A stretch of 57,895 bases of DNA, taken from assembly GCA_003820645.1 (NCBI GenBank), contig RPOR01000008.1, positions 1 through 57,895 of the forward strand, given 5' to 3'. Each line of letters opens with the position of its first letter. Position 1 is the first letter of the stretch. Positions 46,236 to 54,547 of the stretch are shown here, in pieces. The notes under the pieces are model-generated. The model was not told the origin of the DNA. It made no database searches and saw nothing but the letters and a program-made list of their open reading frames with translations. A program made the position numbers and the translations under genes. The DNA comes from Betaproteobacteria bacterium. GTDB taxonomy: Bacteria > Pseudomonadota > Gammaproteobacteria > Burkholderiales > SG8-41.

Positions 46236-46685
46236 TCAGCCGCCCCAGACATCCACGGCACGCACGTAACCGGCGGTACCGTCGCGGTGTCTGACCTGTA
46301 TCCAGCCGGCATTTGCGCCCTCCACCATCTCCAGCAGCAGGTCGCGCTGGGCTTCGAATGCGACAGGCGCGTCATCGGCAGGTTTCTGCCGCACCGTCGC
46401 CGCCGCCTTCAGCAACACGCTGCGCGCATTGTCCAGCGCTTTGGCCTCGACCCAGGACAAGGCGCCGGCCGCATCGCGGACCTTTAACCACCCTTCGACC
46501 TGGACCACGACTTCCAGCGGATACCCGCGATTGACGATGTACAGCTTGCGCGCCTTCACCGATGGCGCATCGTAGAGGATCACTGCAGCATCGGCGGCGG
46601 AACGGAATTCCGCGGCACCCGCGACCACCACGGTCTGGCCGAAAACCAGAACCGCCGCAGTGATCAGCGCGCGCGTCATGACCAT
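46236..46685 (-). CDS. SH3-domain secreted protein
   Basis: A 149-residue protein with a signal peptide (ending AGAAE) and two SH3b-like domains: residues 30-85 with the YPLEVVVQVEGWLKVRD and SWVEAKAL segments, and a second around 95-145 with the GWIQVRHRDGTAGYVRAVDVWG pattern. Such domains often bind cell wall. The position between gpsA and secB is conserved in related betaproteobacteria; function unknown. Confidence 0.8.
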   Translation of the reverse strand: MVMTRALITAAVLVFGQTVVVAGAAEFRSAADAAVILYDAPSVKARKLYIVNRGYPLEVVVQVEGWLKVRDAAGALSWVEAKALDNARSVLLKAAATVRQKPADDAPVAFEAQRDLLLEMVEGANAGWIQVRHRDGTAGYVRAVDVWGG

Positions 46686-46691
46686 GCGACT

Positions 46692-47159
46692 TCAGCTTGG
46701 CGTGCCGGCCTTCGCCGCCTGCTCCTGCTGCAACTGGCGCATGCGTTCCTGGTAGGCCGCATCGAAATTCATGTGCTGCAGCAGCACCGGGGGGAATCCC
46801 GCACGCGCCATCACGCTCGCCACCGCTTCGCGCGCATAGGGCAACAGCGTGTTCGGACACAATACGCCGAGCACCGCATCGAGTTCCTGCGGCGGCAGGT
46901 GGAGGATCCGGAAAATCCCGGCCTGCCCGACTTCCACCAGAAATACCGTCTTGTCCTTGAGCTTGGCGGTGACGGTGACCGTGAGCACGGCCTCATAAAG
47001 CCCGGCCTGGTCGATGGCGCCGGCGCCGTTGTGGACGCTGATCTCGATCTGCGGGGTCTCGCGCTCGAGGAATACCTGTGGCGCGTTGGGAATTTCCAGC
47101 GACAGGTCCTTCAGATAAATCTTCTCGATACCGAACTGCGGCTGTTGCTGCTCACTCAT
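46692..47159 (-). CDS. secB: Protein-export chaperone SecB
   Basis: A 155-residue SecB homotetramer subunit that keeps preproteins unfolded and passes them to SecA. The family IYLKDLSLEIPNAP segment is near the start, and VEVGQAGIF, LLPYAREAVASVMARAGFPPVLLQHMNFDAAYQER occur in pieces through the second half. It is followed by the SH3 gene with a 6-bp gap. Confidence 0.97.
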   Translation of the reverse strand: MSEQQQPQFGIEKIYLKDLSLEIPNAPQVFLERETPQIEISVHNGAGAIDQAGLYEAVLTVTVTAKLKDKTVFLVEVGQAGIFRILHLPPQELDAVLGVLCPNTLLPYAREAVASVMARAGFPPVLLQHMNFDAAYQERMRQLQQEQAAKAGTPS

Positions 47160-47203
47160 TGCTCGATTTCCTCAGGAATTGCGGTTTGTCGACGAGGAGC
47201 CTG

Positions 47204-47461
47204 TCATGCCGCGAGCAGCGGATCGAGCTTGCCGGCGCGGTCGAGCGCAGACAGATCATCGTAGCCGCCGACATGGGTCTCGCCAATGTAGATCTGCGGC
47301 ACGGTGCGCCGCCCAGTTTTTTCCATCATCTCGCTGCGCTGCGCCGGATCAAGATCCACGCGGATCTTTTCGATCTCGGTCACACCCTTTTCACGCAACA
47401 GCCGTTCGGCCATCTGGCAATAAGGACAGACAGCGGTGGAATACATGCGGACTTTTGCCAT
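47204..47461 (-). CDS. grxC: Glutaredoxin 3
   Basis: An 85-residue glutaredoxin with the dithiol active site CPYC (residues 12-15), the TVPQIYIGETHVGGYDDL segment typical of GrxC, and a cis-Pro. It reduces protein disulfides with glutathione. It lies between secB and the membrane rhodanese, 17 bp from each side of the latter, so it likely shares their transcript. Confidence 0.96.
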   Translation of the reverse strand: MAKVRMYSTAVCPYCQMAERLLREKGVTEIEKIRVDLDPAQRSEMMEKTGRRTVPQIYIGETHVGGYDDLSALDRAGKLDPLLAA

Positions 47462-47478
47462 GACGGTCCTGCCCCGGG

Positions 47479-47925
47479 TTATCTTTTCTCGAGCGGCAGG
47501 CTGGCCTGCTGCCAGCCAGCGATGCCGCCGGTCAGATTGACGGCTTCGTTAAAACCATTGCGGCGCAGCACCTGCACGGCGGCACTGGAACGCATGCCGG
47601 AATGGCACACGACGATGAGCGGCCGGCCCTTGAATTTTTCCATTTCCTTGAGGCGCTCGGCGAGCTGCTTTTCCGGCACATGCCTGGCACCGGCAATATG
47701 CCCGGCCTCGAATTCTCCGGTATCGCGCACGTCGATCACCAGCGCGTCCTTGCGGTTGATCAGTTGCACGGCTTCGACCGCGCTGACTTCGCGGCCGGCA
47801 CGGAACGGTCGCATCACCAATGGCCACAACAGCATCACGCCGGTGGCCACCGCGCCGCCGAACAGCATCATGTTGAACGGGCTTTTTTGCAGAAAAACGA
47901 AGAACGCTTCCATGGAACCAGTCAT
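47479..47925 (-). CDS. Membrane-anchored rhodanese (sulfurtransferase)
   Basis: A 148-residue protein with an N-terminal transmembrane helix (about 18-38) and a single rhodanese domain. The active-site loop is CHSGMRS, keeping the persulfide-forming Cys and the CxxxxR pattern. It likely moves sulfane sulfur in the cytoplasmic-facing or periplasmic membrane surface. The ATG at 47925 overlaps the stop of a small upstream open frame (ATGA); ATG at 47913 is an alternative. The nearby ArsR regulator suggests sulfide-related control. Confidence 0.9.
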   Translation of the reverse strand: MTGSMEAFFVFLQKSPFNMMLFGGAVATGVMLLWPLVMRPFRAGREVSAVEAVQLINRKDALVIDVRDTGEFEAGHIAGARHVPEKQLAERLKEMEKFKGRPLIVVCHSGMRSSAAVQVLRRNGFNEAVNLTGGIAGWQQASLPLEKR

Positions 47926-48146
47926 CTTTGTCCCGGGACGGGAACGGCGGATTCTATCAGAGGACGGCAAGGCTCCGGGTCGCAGCCGGCCAGCCACGCC
48001 AGGTCCCGGTGGAATTCGGCGGCGGCCGCCGGGTATTCGCAGCGGGCCAACCCGCCATGCCTGGGGCTGCTGACACCATCCGGGTTCAACTGCGCCAGCG
48101 CGGCAGCAAACACCCTTTGGCGGAACACGCCGGCAGCGGACAGCAA
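47922..48146 (-). CDS. Short hypothetical open frame between arsR and rhodanese
   Basis: A 74-codon frame, TTG start at 48146 or GTG at 48128, filling nearly all of the 228-bp gap between the ArsR gene and the rhodanese. Its stop overlaps the rhodanese ATG as ATGA. It contains three cysteines (ARCEYP, GCDPEPC) and an LNPDG-RHGGL segment, and the third codon positions are GC-rich in the middle, as in real genes. I do not recognise it; it may be spurious. Confidence 0.35.
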   Translation of the reverse strand: MLSAAGVFRQRVFAAALAQLNPDGVSSPRHGGLARCEYPAAAAEFHRDLAWLAGCDPEPCRPLIESAVPVPGQR

Positions 48147-48153
48147 CGACCCG

Positions 48154-48480
48154 TTACTTGTCCGGCCCGCAAAACATTTCCCGCATCATGCCGATCAGTG
48201 TCAGCGTGCGCTCATCGCTGATGCGGTAGAACACGCGATTGGCGTCCTTGCGCGTGCGCAGCACGCCCTTTTCGCGGAGGATGGCAAGATGCTGGGAAAT
48301 GTTGCTCTGGGACGTGCCAACGCAATCGACGATTTCCTGTACGCTGACTTCTTCGCCGCCGAGCACGCACAGTATCTTCAGACGCAGCGGATGGGCCATT
48401 GCCTTCAACGCGCGGGAAGCCTGGTCTATATGCTCCTGCCGTTCGAGCAACTGTTCGCGCACTGCGACTAAATCGGTCAT
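48154..48480 (-). CDS. ArsR-family regulator, BigR/SqrR-like (persulfide-sensor type)
   Basis: A 108-residue winged-helix regulator with the recognition helix in TSQSNISQHLAIL (about 56-68). Cys38 (ILCVL) and Cys104 (EMFCG) are 66 residues apart, the same spacing as the sulfane-sulfur sensing pair of BigR and SqrR; an extra Cys53 is present. It has no arsenic-type ELCVC motif. It likely represses itself and the genes leftward (rhodanese, grxC). The ligand is inferred from residue spacing and neighbours. Confidence 0.82.
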   Translation of the reverse strand: MTDLVAVREQLLERQEHIDQASRALKAMAHPLRLKILCVLGGEEVSVQEIVDCVGTSQSNISQHLAILREKGVLRTRKDANRVFYRISDERTLTLIGMMREMFCGPDK

Positions 48481-48518
48481 GAGTCTCCCCGTGCAGCCCG
48501 GATCTGGTGAAATGAACT

Positions 48519-48544
48519 AGAATTATACTGTATCATAATATTCT
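48519..48544. promoter_or_regulatory. Putative ArsR operator overlapping the arsR promoter
   Basis: An AT-rich inverted repeat: AGAATTAT, eight bases, ATAATATTCT (GAAT...ATTC outer arms; ATTAT-N8-ATAAT inner arms). It covers a perfect TATAAT (-10, minus strand, 48522-48527) about 40 bp before the regulator's ATG, so repressor binding would shut off its own gene; it also lies in the divergent gpmI upstream region. Confidence 0.5.
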
Positions 48545-48562
48545 TAAATTGCCATTAAAATC

Positions 48563-50098
48563 ATGAACATAACCCCAGCGCTGCTGGTGATCCTCGACGG
48601 CTTCGGTTACCGCGAGGCCTGCGACGACAATGCCATCTGCCAGGCGCGCAAACCGCACTGGAACTTTCTGTGGAAAACCTGCCCGCATACGGTCATCGAT
48701 GCGTCCGAAAAATGGGTCGGACTGCCGGCCCTGCAGATGGGCAATTCCGAAGTCGGCCACATGAACATCGGCGCGGGCCGCGTGGTCTACCAGGACTACA
48801 CGAAAATCGAGCATGCGATCGAAACCGGGGAGTTCGCCGGCAACGCCGTATTCCACGCCGCGATCGACAAGTCCCGCTATGGTGCGTTGCATGTGCTCGG
48901 CCTGCTGTCGCCGGGGGGCGTGCACAGCCATGAATCGCAGATTCACGCGCTGCTCGACCTCGCCGCTCAGAACGGCGCGCAACAGGTCTATGTGCATGCC
49001 TTCCTCGACGGCCGCGATACGCCACCGGAAAGCGCCGCAGCCTCGCTGACGGCGCTGCAGGAGAAATGCGCAGTGCTGGGGCAGACCCGCATTGCCTCGA
49101 TCTGCGGCCGCTATTACGCGATGGACCGCGACCAGCGCTGGGAGCGCCTGCAGACTGCCTATGACCTCATTGTCGATGGCATTGCGCAGTTTTCCGCACC
49201 CGACGGGCTCGCCGGCCTGCAAGCGGCCTACGCGCGCGGCGAAACCGATGAGTTCGTCAAGGCCACCGCCATCGTAGCCGCGGATAGGCCCGCCGTGCGC
49301 ATCAACGACGGCGATGCGGTGGTGTTCATGAATTTCCGCTCCGATCGCGCGCGCCAGCTCACGGCAGCGCTGACCGACCCCGGTTTCTCGGGCTTTGCGC
49401 GCAAACGCACCCCGCGGCTCGGTTATTTCTGCACGCTGACCAGCTATGGCGACGATTTCAGCCACATTCCGGCGGCCTTCGGTCCGCAGCAGATCCGCGA
49501 CGGTTTCGGCGAATATCTGTCCAAACAGGGCCTGCACCAGCTGCGCATCGCCGAAACCGAAAAGTACGCGCATGTCACCTATTTCTTCAATGGCGGCGTG
49601 GAAACGCCATACGCCGGCGAAGACCGTATCCTGGTGCCGTCGCCCAAAGTCGCCACCTACGACCTGCAGCCGGAAATGAGCGCGCGCGAAGTTACGGACA
49701 GGCTGGTGGCCGCGATCAAGTCGCGCCGTTATGACGCCATCGTCTGCAACTATGCCAACGGCGACATGGTCGGGCACACCGGCAACCTGGCTGCAGCGAC
49801 CCGCGCCATCGAGGTGCTCGATGAGTGCATCGGGCGGATCGTCGAAGCCATGCGCGAAATCGGCGGCGAAGTGCTGATCACCGCGGATCACGGCAATGCC
49901 GAAACCATGCGTGATCCGGAGTCCCGCCAGCCGCATACCGCGCACACGCTCAATCTGGTGCCGTTGCTCTATATCGGGCGCAAGGCACGCATCGCCGAAG
50001 GCGGCGCACTGCAGGATGTCGCACCCACGCTGCTGGCAATCATGGGTCTGCCCAAGCCCGCGGCAATGACGGGGCACTCGCTGCTCGAGTTTGCGTGA
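48563..50098 (+). CDS. gpmI: 2,3-bisphosphoglycerate-independent phosphoglycerate mutase
   Basis: A 511-residue manganese-dependent iPGM interconverting 3- and 2-phosphoglycerate in glycolysis and gluconeogenesis. The alkaline phosphatase-like catalytic Ser is in LQMGNSEVGHMNIG, and the metal-binding VLITADHGNAE and MTGHS segments are present. It is divergent from the ArsR gene and overlaps the following envC-like gene (TGA/GTG). Confidence 0.97.
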   Translation: MNITPALLVILDGFGYREACDDNAICQARKPHWNFLWKTCPHTVIDASEKWVGLPALQMGNSEVGHMNIGAGRVVYQDYTKIEHAIETGEFAGNAVFHAAIDKSRYGALHVLGLLSPGGVHSHESQIHALLDLAAQNGAQQVYVHAFLDGRDTPPESAAASLTALQEKCAVLGQTRIASICGRYYAMDRDQRWERLQTAYDLIVDGIAQFSAPDGLAGLQAAYARGETDEFVKATAIVAADRPAVRINDGDAVVFMNFRSDRARQLTAALTDPGFSGFARKRTPRLGYFCTLTSYGDDFSHIPAAFGPQQIRDGFGEYLSKQGLHQLRIAETEKYAHVTYFFNGGVETPYAGEDRILVPSPKVATYDLQPEMSAREVTDRLVAAIKSRRYDAIVCNYANGDMVGHTGNLAAATRAIEVLDECIGRIVEAMREIGGEVLITADHGNAETMRDPESRQPHTAHTLNLVPLLYIGRKARIAEGGALQDVAPTLLAIMGLPKPAAMTGHSLLEFA

Positions 50099-51273
50099 CG
50101 CGCACCGCGCGCCTGCTGCTGGCCCTGCTGGCGCTGGCACCGGCTGCGGCCGGTGCCGCGACCGCCGCACAAACCCAGGAAGAACTGCGCGAACTGCGCG
50201 GACGGATTTCAGCGCTGCAAAAAAAGCTTGCCGCGTCGGAAGAAACCAAGTCCGAGGTTTCGGATGCGCTGCGCGAGTCCGAGCAGGCCATCTCGGAAGC
50301 CAACCGCGAATTACGCCAGCTGGACCGCCAGGCCCGTGACTCCAAGGCCAAGCTCGGCAGATTGCGAAAATCGTCACAGGACACCGCGATGGCATTGCGC
50401 GCCCAGCAGGATCTGCTGGGCCGGATGCTGCGCCAGCAATATCTGCAGGGGCAGCCCGACGCCCTGCGCCTGGTGTTGAGCCGCGAGGATCCCAACACCA
50501 TCGCGCGCCAGCTGCATTATCTCGCGCATATCGCCCGCGCCCGCGCCGCGCTGGTCGACGGCCTGCGCGACAACCTGCGCGAAATCGACCGGTTGCAGGC
50601 GGAGATCGCGGACGAAGCTGCGGCTATCGCACGCATTGCCGCCGGCCAGGCCGCACAGAAAAGCCGCCTGGAGCAGGAAAAGCGCGCGCGTGCCGCGGTA
50701 CTGTCGCGGGTATCGCGCGACATCCGTACCCAGCAGCGCGAAATGCGCGCCCTGCAGGCCAATGAAAACCGGCTGACTCGGCTCGTTGACCAGTTGACCA
50801 GACTGGTGCGCAAGCCGGCAGCGACCGGGCGCCCGCGCAACGACGCGCTGCCATCGAGCCGGAGCGACGGCAGCCCGTTCGCCGCGCTGCGCGGCCAGCT
50901 TGCCTTGCCGGTGCGTGGGGAACTTGGCAACCGGTTTGGCAGTCCACGTGCAGACGGGGGTGTGACCTGGAAGGGGCTGTTCATCGCCGCCAGAACCGGG
51001 GAAGACGTGCGGGCCGTGGCTGACGGGCGGGTGGTGTATGCAGACTGGCTCCGCGGCTTCGGCAACCTGTTGATCGTCGACCACGGTGACAGCTATATGA
51101 CCTTGTATGCCAATGCGGAAGCACTGCTGAAGCAGGTCGGCGATGTCATTCGCAGCGGTGAGGCCGTCGCCACCGTCGGCAACAGCGGCGGCAATCCGGA
51201 ATCGGGTTTATACTTTGAAATGCGTCATGAAGGCAGGCCTTTCGACCCCCTTACCTGGGTCAAGTTACGTTAG
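50095..51273 (+). CDS. envC: EnvC-like murein hydrolase activator (degenerate LytM/M23)
   Basis: A 392-residue secreted protein with a signal peptide (ending GAATAA), a long coiled coil (about 25-240) and a C-terminal LytM/M23 domain. The normal Zn-binding HRGID sequence reads WKGLF, so it is probably catalytically inactive and works as an amidase activator, as EnvC does with the FtsEX complex. GTG at 50095 overlaps the gpmI stop. Confidence 0.88.
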   Translation: MTRTARLLLALLALAPAAAGAATAAQTQEELRELRGRISALQKKLAASEETKSEVSDALRESEQAISEANRELRQLDRQARDSKAKLGRLRKSSQDTAMALRAQQDLLGRMLRQQYLQGQPDALRLVLSREDPNTIARQLHYLAHIARARAALVDGLRDNLREIDRLQAEIADEAAAIARIAAGQAAQKSRLEQEKRARAAVLSRVSRDIRTQQREMRALQANENRLTRLVDQLTRLVRKPAATGRPRNDALPSSRSDGSPFAALRGQLALPVRGELGNRFGSPRADGGVTWKGLFIAARTGEDVRAVADGRVVYADWLRGFGNLLIVDHGDSYMTLYANAEALLKQVGDVIRSGEAVATVGNSGGNPESGLYFEMRHEGRPFDPLTWVKLR

Positions 51274-51310
51274 CGGTCAAACAAGCCGCGATTTGCGGCA
51301 GGAGCATTAA

Positions 51311-52735
51311 ATGCGCAGTAGATTCAACCAGATAGGTCTGATCATCGCCGGCGTGCTGGTCGGCGTCGCGATCAGTCTCAATTACTCGGCGATCGCCCAG
51401 CGCGAGACCGCATCGCTGCCGTTGCCGATCGCGGAATTGCGCGCGTTTACCGAAGTCTTCGGCCGCGTCAAAAGCGACTATGTCGAGCCCGTAGAAGACA
51501 AGAAACTGATCACCGAAGCCATCAACGGCATGCTGACCGGGCTTGATCCGCACTCCGCTTATCTCGACCAGGAAGCCTTCAAGGAAATGCAGGTCGGCAC
51601 CCAGGGCCAGTTCGGCGGCCTCGGCATCGAAGTCGGCATGGAAGACGGTTTTGTCCGCGTGGTGTCGCCGATCGACGATACGCCCGCCTCGCGCGCCGGG
51701 GTCAAGGCCGGCGATCTGATCGTCAAACTGGATGACAGTTCGGTCAAGGGCATGACGCTCAGCGATGCGGTCAAGCGCATGCGCGGCAAACCTGACACCC
51801 CGATCGTGCTCACCATCGTGCGCAAGGGCGAGCCCAAACCCATCGTGCTGACGCTGATCCGCGCGGTGATCAAGATCCAGAGCGTCAAATCCAAGCTGCT
51901 GGAACCCGGCTACGCCTATGTGCGCGTCAGCCAGTTCCAGGAACATACCGGCGACACGCTGGCGCGCGCGATCGAAGGCATGTTCAAGGAAAACCAGGGA
52001 CCGATGAAGGGACTCGTGCTTGATCTGCGCAATGATCCGGGCGGCCTGTTGAATGGCGCGGTGGCGGTATCGGCGGCCTTCCTGCCCAAGGATGCGCTGG
52101 TGGTCTATACCGACGGCCGCACCGAGGACGCAAAAATGAAACTCAACGCCACCCCGGAACACTACTTGCGCGGCCGCAACCAGGACGATTTCCTGAAGCG
52201 CTTGCCGGCGGAAGCGAAGACTGTACCGATGGTGGTACTGGTCAACGGCGGCTCGGCATCCGCCTCCGAAATCGTCGCCGGCGCGCTGCAGGACCATGAG
52301 CGTGCGGTAGTCATGGGCCAGCAGACCTTCGGCAAGGGTTCGGTGCAAACCATCCTGCCGCTGGGCAACAACACGGCCATCAAACTGACCACGGCGCGCT
52401 ACTACACGCCGAAAGGGCGTTCGATACAGGCCAAGGGCATCACGCCCGACATTGTGCTCGACGATGGCGCAACAGGAAGCGCTGCACTCAAGCTGCGCGA
52501 AGCCGACCTGACCAAACACCTGTCCGAGAGCGCGGCCGCGGAGAAACCGGCGGACAAGGCCGAAGCTGCGGCCATGTCCGCGCAGAAATACGGGTTCGTG
52601 CCCGGAGCGCGGCCGCAGGATGTGGATCCGAAAACACTGCGTCCGGAGCCCGGCGAAATCGTCTCGCCGAACGACTACGAACTCAATCAGGCAGTCGCCT
52701 TCCTGAAAAGCAGGCCCGGCACCAAAACCAACTAA
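51311..52735 (+). CDS. ctpA: S41 family carboxyl-terminal processing protease
   Basis: A 474-residue periplasmic/membrane protease with an N-terminal hydrophobic anchor, a PDZ domain (about 95-180) and the S41 catalytic domain. The Ser/Lys dyad is in NGGSASASEIVAGAL and FGKGSVQT. CtpA-type proteases trim envelope proteins such as endopeptidases. It follows the EnvC-like gene by 37 bp and is followed by a strong terminator. Confidence 0.94.
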   Translation: MRSRFNQIGLIIAGVLVGVAISLNYSAIAQRETASLPLPIAELRAFTEVFGRVKSDYVEPVEDKKLITEAINGMLTGLDPHSAYLDQEAFKEMQVGTQGQFGGLGIEVGMEDGFVRVVSPIDDTPASRAGVKAGDLIVKLDDSSVKGMTLSDAVKRMRGKPDTPIVLTIVRKGEPKPIVLTLIRAVIKIQSVKSKLLEPGYAYVRVSQFQEHTGDTLARAIEGMFKENQGPMKGLVLDLRNDPGGLLNGAVAVSAAFLPKDALVVYTDGRTEDAKMKLNATPEHYLRGRNQDDFLKRLPAEAKTVPMVVLVNGGSASASEIVAGALQDHERAVVMGQQTFGKGSVQTILPLGNNTAIKLTTARYYTPKGRSIQAKGITPDIVLDDGATGSAALKLREADLTKHLSESAAAEKPADKAEAAAMSAQKYGFVPGARPQDVDPKTLRPEPGEIVSPNDYELNQAVAFLKSRPGTKTN

Positions 52736-52757
52736 GCGGGGAATCTGTCGTCAATCG

Positions 52758-52786
52758 CGCCCGGCTTTGCCGGGCGTTGTTGTTTT
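52758..52786 (+). terminator. Intrinsic terminator after ctpA
   Basis: A perfect 8-bp stem (CGCCCGGC/GCCGGGCG) with a TTT loop is followed by TTGTTGTTTT, 22 bp after the ctpA stop. It ends the gpmI-envC-ctpA operon before the MoeB gene. Confidence 0.88.
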
Positions 52787-52814
52787 CGGCGGCCGCAAAA
52801 GATAGATTCACTCC

Positions 52815-53567
52815 ATGAACGACGACCAGTTGCTGCGCTACAGCCGGCATATCCTGCTGCCGGAGATCGGCATTGAAGGCCAGCAGAGGCTGCTCGACGC
52901 CCACGCGCTGCTGATCGGCGCAGGCGGCCTCGGTTCACCGGCAGCCCTGTATCTTGCGTCGGCAGGCGTTGGCACGCTGACGATCTGCGACGGCGACAGC
53001 GTCGACCTGACCAACCTGCAGCGCCAGATCGTGCATCGGCATGCGGCGATCGGCATCAACAAGGCCGAGTCGGCGCGCACCACATTGCACGGACTCAATC
53101 CCGGGATCCGGGTGACTGCACTGGCGGAACGCGTCGCGGGCGACCAGCTGCAGCGCCTGGTGGCCGCCGCCGACGTCGTACTCGATGGCAGCGATAATTT
53201 CGCGACCCGGCACGCGGTCAACCGCGCCTGTGTGCAGGCACGCAAACCGCTGGTATCCGGCGCCGGCATCCGCTTTGACGGCCAGTTGGCGGTCTTCGAC
53301 CTGCGCAGCGCGAGTTCCCCGTGTTACGCCTGCCTGTTTCCGGAAGCCGGAGAGACCGAGGACGTGCGCTGCGCGGTGATGGGGGTATTTGCCCCGCTGG
53401 TCGGCATCATCGGGGCGATGCAGGCGGCCGAAGCACTGAAAATCCTGACCGGCGCCGGGGAACCGCTGACCGGCCGGTTGTTGCTGCTCGATGCGCTCGA
53501 CATGGCCGTACGCACCGTCACGCTGCAGCGCGATCCGGCCTGTCCGGTGTGCGCCGCGCGCGGTTAG
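52815..53567 (+). CDS. moeB: HesA/MoeB/ThiF family adenylyltransferase
   Basis: A 250-residue E1-like enzyme that adenylates the C-terminus of a ThiS- or MoaD-type sulfur carrier. The nucleotide motif is GAGGLGSP, the catalytic-type Cys lies in DVRCAVMG, and two zinc CxxC pairs are present (CYAC and CPVC). No C-terminal rhodanese domain. Whether it serves molybdopterin or thiamine synthesis cannot be decided here. Confidence 0.92.
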   Translation: MNDDQLLRYSRHILLPEIGIEGQQRLLDAHALLIGAGGLGSPAALYLASAGVGTLTICDGDSVDLTNLQRQIVHRHAAIGINKAESARTTLHGLNPGIRVTALAERVAGDQLQRLVAAADVVLDGSDNFATRHAVNRACVQARKPLVSGAGIRFDGQLAVFDLRSASSPCYACLFPEAGETEDVRCAVMGVFAPLVGIIGAMQAAEALKILTGAGEPLTGRLLLLDALDMAVRTVTLQRDPACPVCAARG

Positions 53568-53578
53568 CCCACCGGATA

Positions 53579-53920
53579 TCAGTTCTGGGTCATATCCAGT
53601 GACGCGGCGTCGGTGTCCGGGGCGGTCCCTTCGCGGGGCGGCACCGGGCTGATACCGCCGCACAGAGTCTCGAGTTCGTGCGCCACGCGCTCGAGGTCAG
53701 GGGAGTTGCGGCCCAGCATCTGCAGCAGCAGCCGCGACGGAAAATCCGCCAGCGTTTCCGCATGGTTCGAGCGGATCCGCGACGCGGTCTCGAGCGTCGG
53801 CCGGACGTGGGTGAACTTGAACCCGGCCTTCGAATTCTCGATCGAATCGATCAGCGCCAGTTGTGAGCGCGCCACGCCGATCATCAGCTGCGCCATCTGC
53901 TGGGTGGTGATTTCCGCCAT
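53579..53920 (-). CDS. Hypothetical protein downstream of slmA
   Basis: A 113-residue soluble protein starting MAEITTQQMAQLMIGVARSQ with a strong Shine-Dalgarno (GGAGGG) before the ATG at 53920. It is mostly helical in its pattern and ends in a Pro/Ser-rich acidic tail. It has no signal peptide, membrane segment or recognised motif. It lies 36 bp after slmA on the same strand and may share its transcript. I do not recognise the family. Confidence 0.75.
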   Translation of the reverse strand: MAEITTQQMAQLMIGVARSQLALIDSIENSKAGFKFTHVRPTLETASRIRSNHAETLADFPSRLLLQMLGRNSPDLERVAHELETLCGGISPVPPREGTAPDTDAASLDMTQN

Positions 53921-53955
53921 GATTCCCTCCTGGTTTCGATGAAATTCTAGGCTTT

Positions 53956-54540
53956 CTAGGCCAGCACGCCTTCCATCAACTGCTTCCACTGACGCTGCCA
54001 GAATTCTGCCGGATCACGCCGAAAACCGCTTTTGGCGTACTGGTGCCAGCGGCCGGCGACAAAGCTCATCAGCGCATTGGCCTGCGCCGCGAGGTCGACG
54101 TCGGCGGCAATCTCGTTGCGGGTCGCCGCAAAACGCAGCGCCTGCTTCAGCGCGGCTTCGATGCGATCGTGGATCTGGTTGATGCGCACCTGCAGCGCCT
54201 CGTCTTCGCTGACCAGGGCATCGCCGATCAGCACCCGCGTCATGCCACGGTTTTTCTGCGCAAAACCGAGCAACATGGTCATGATGGCCTCGGTCTGGCG
54301 CAGTCCGCTCTGCTCCTCGGTGGTGATCTTGTTGATCAGCGAGAACAGCGTCTGCTCGACGAAGTCGATCAGACCGGCAAACATGTCCGCCTTGCCCTTG
54401 AAGTGCCGGTAGAGGGCGGCTTCCGAAACTTCAATGCGCGCAGCAAGTGCCGCCGTGGTGATGCGTTCTGCCGACGGCCCTTCCAGCATCTGTGCCAGGG
54501 TTTGCAGAATCTGGGTTTTGCGTTCGCCACTGCGTGCCAT
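53956..54540 (-). CDS. slmA: Nucleoid occlusion factor SlmA (TetR family)
   Basis: A 194-residue TetR-like DNA-binding protein. The N-terminal HTH is TTAALAARIEVSEAALYRHFKGK (about 28-50), typical of SlmA, followed by MFAGLIDFVE. SlmA binds specific sites around the chromosome and blocks FtsZ ring assembly over the nucleoid. It follows the nucleotidase and argB, a known order in betaproteobacteria. ATG at 54540 was chosen because it starts at the conserved N-terminus. Confidence 0.92.
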   Translation of the reverse strand: MARSGERKTQILQTLAQMLEGPSAERITTAALAARIEVSEAALYRHFKGKADMFAGLIDFVEQTLFSLINKITTEEQSGLRQTEAIMTMLLGFAQKNRGMTRVLIGDALVSEDEALQVRINQIHDRIEAALKQALRFAATRNEIAADVDLAAQANALMSFVAGRWHQYAKSGFRRDPAEFWQRQWKQLMEGVLA

Positions 54541-54547
54541 GCGATCC

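Noticed and set aside
48533-50395. Long open frame antisense to gpmI (about 620 codons)
   Set aside because: It mirrors the GC-rich codon pattern of gpmI, which is a full-length known enzyme; the translation has Arg/His/Gln-rich low-complexity sequence with no domain.
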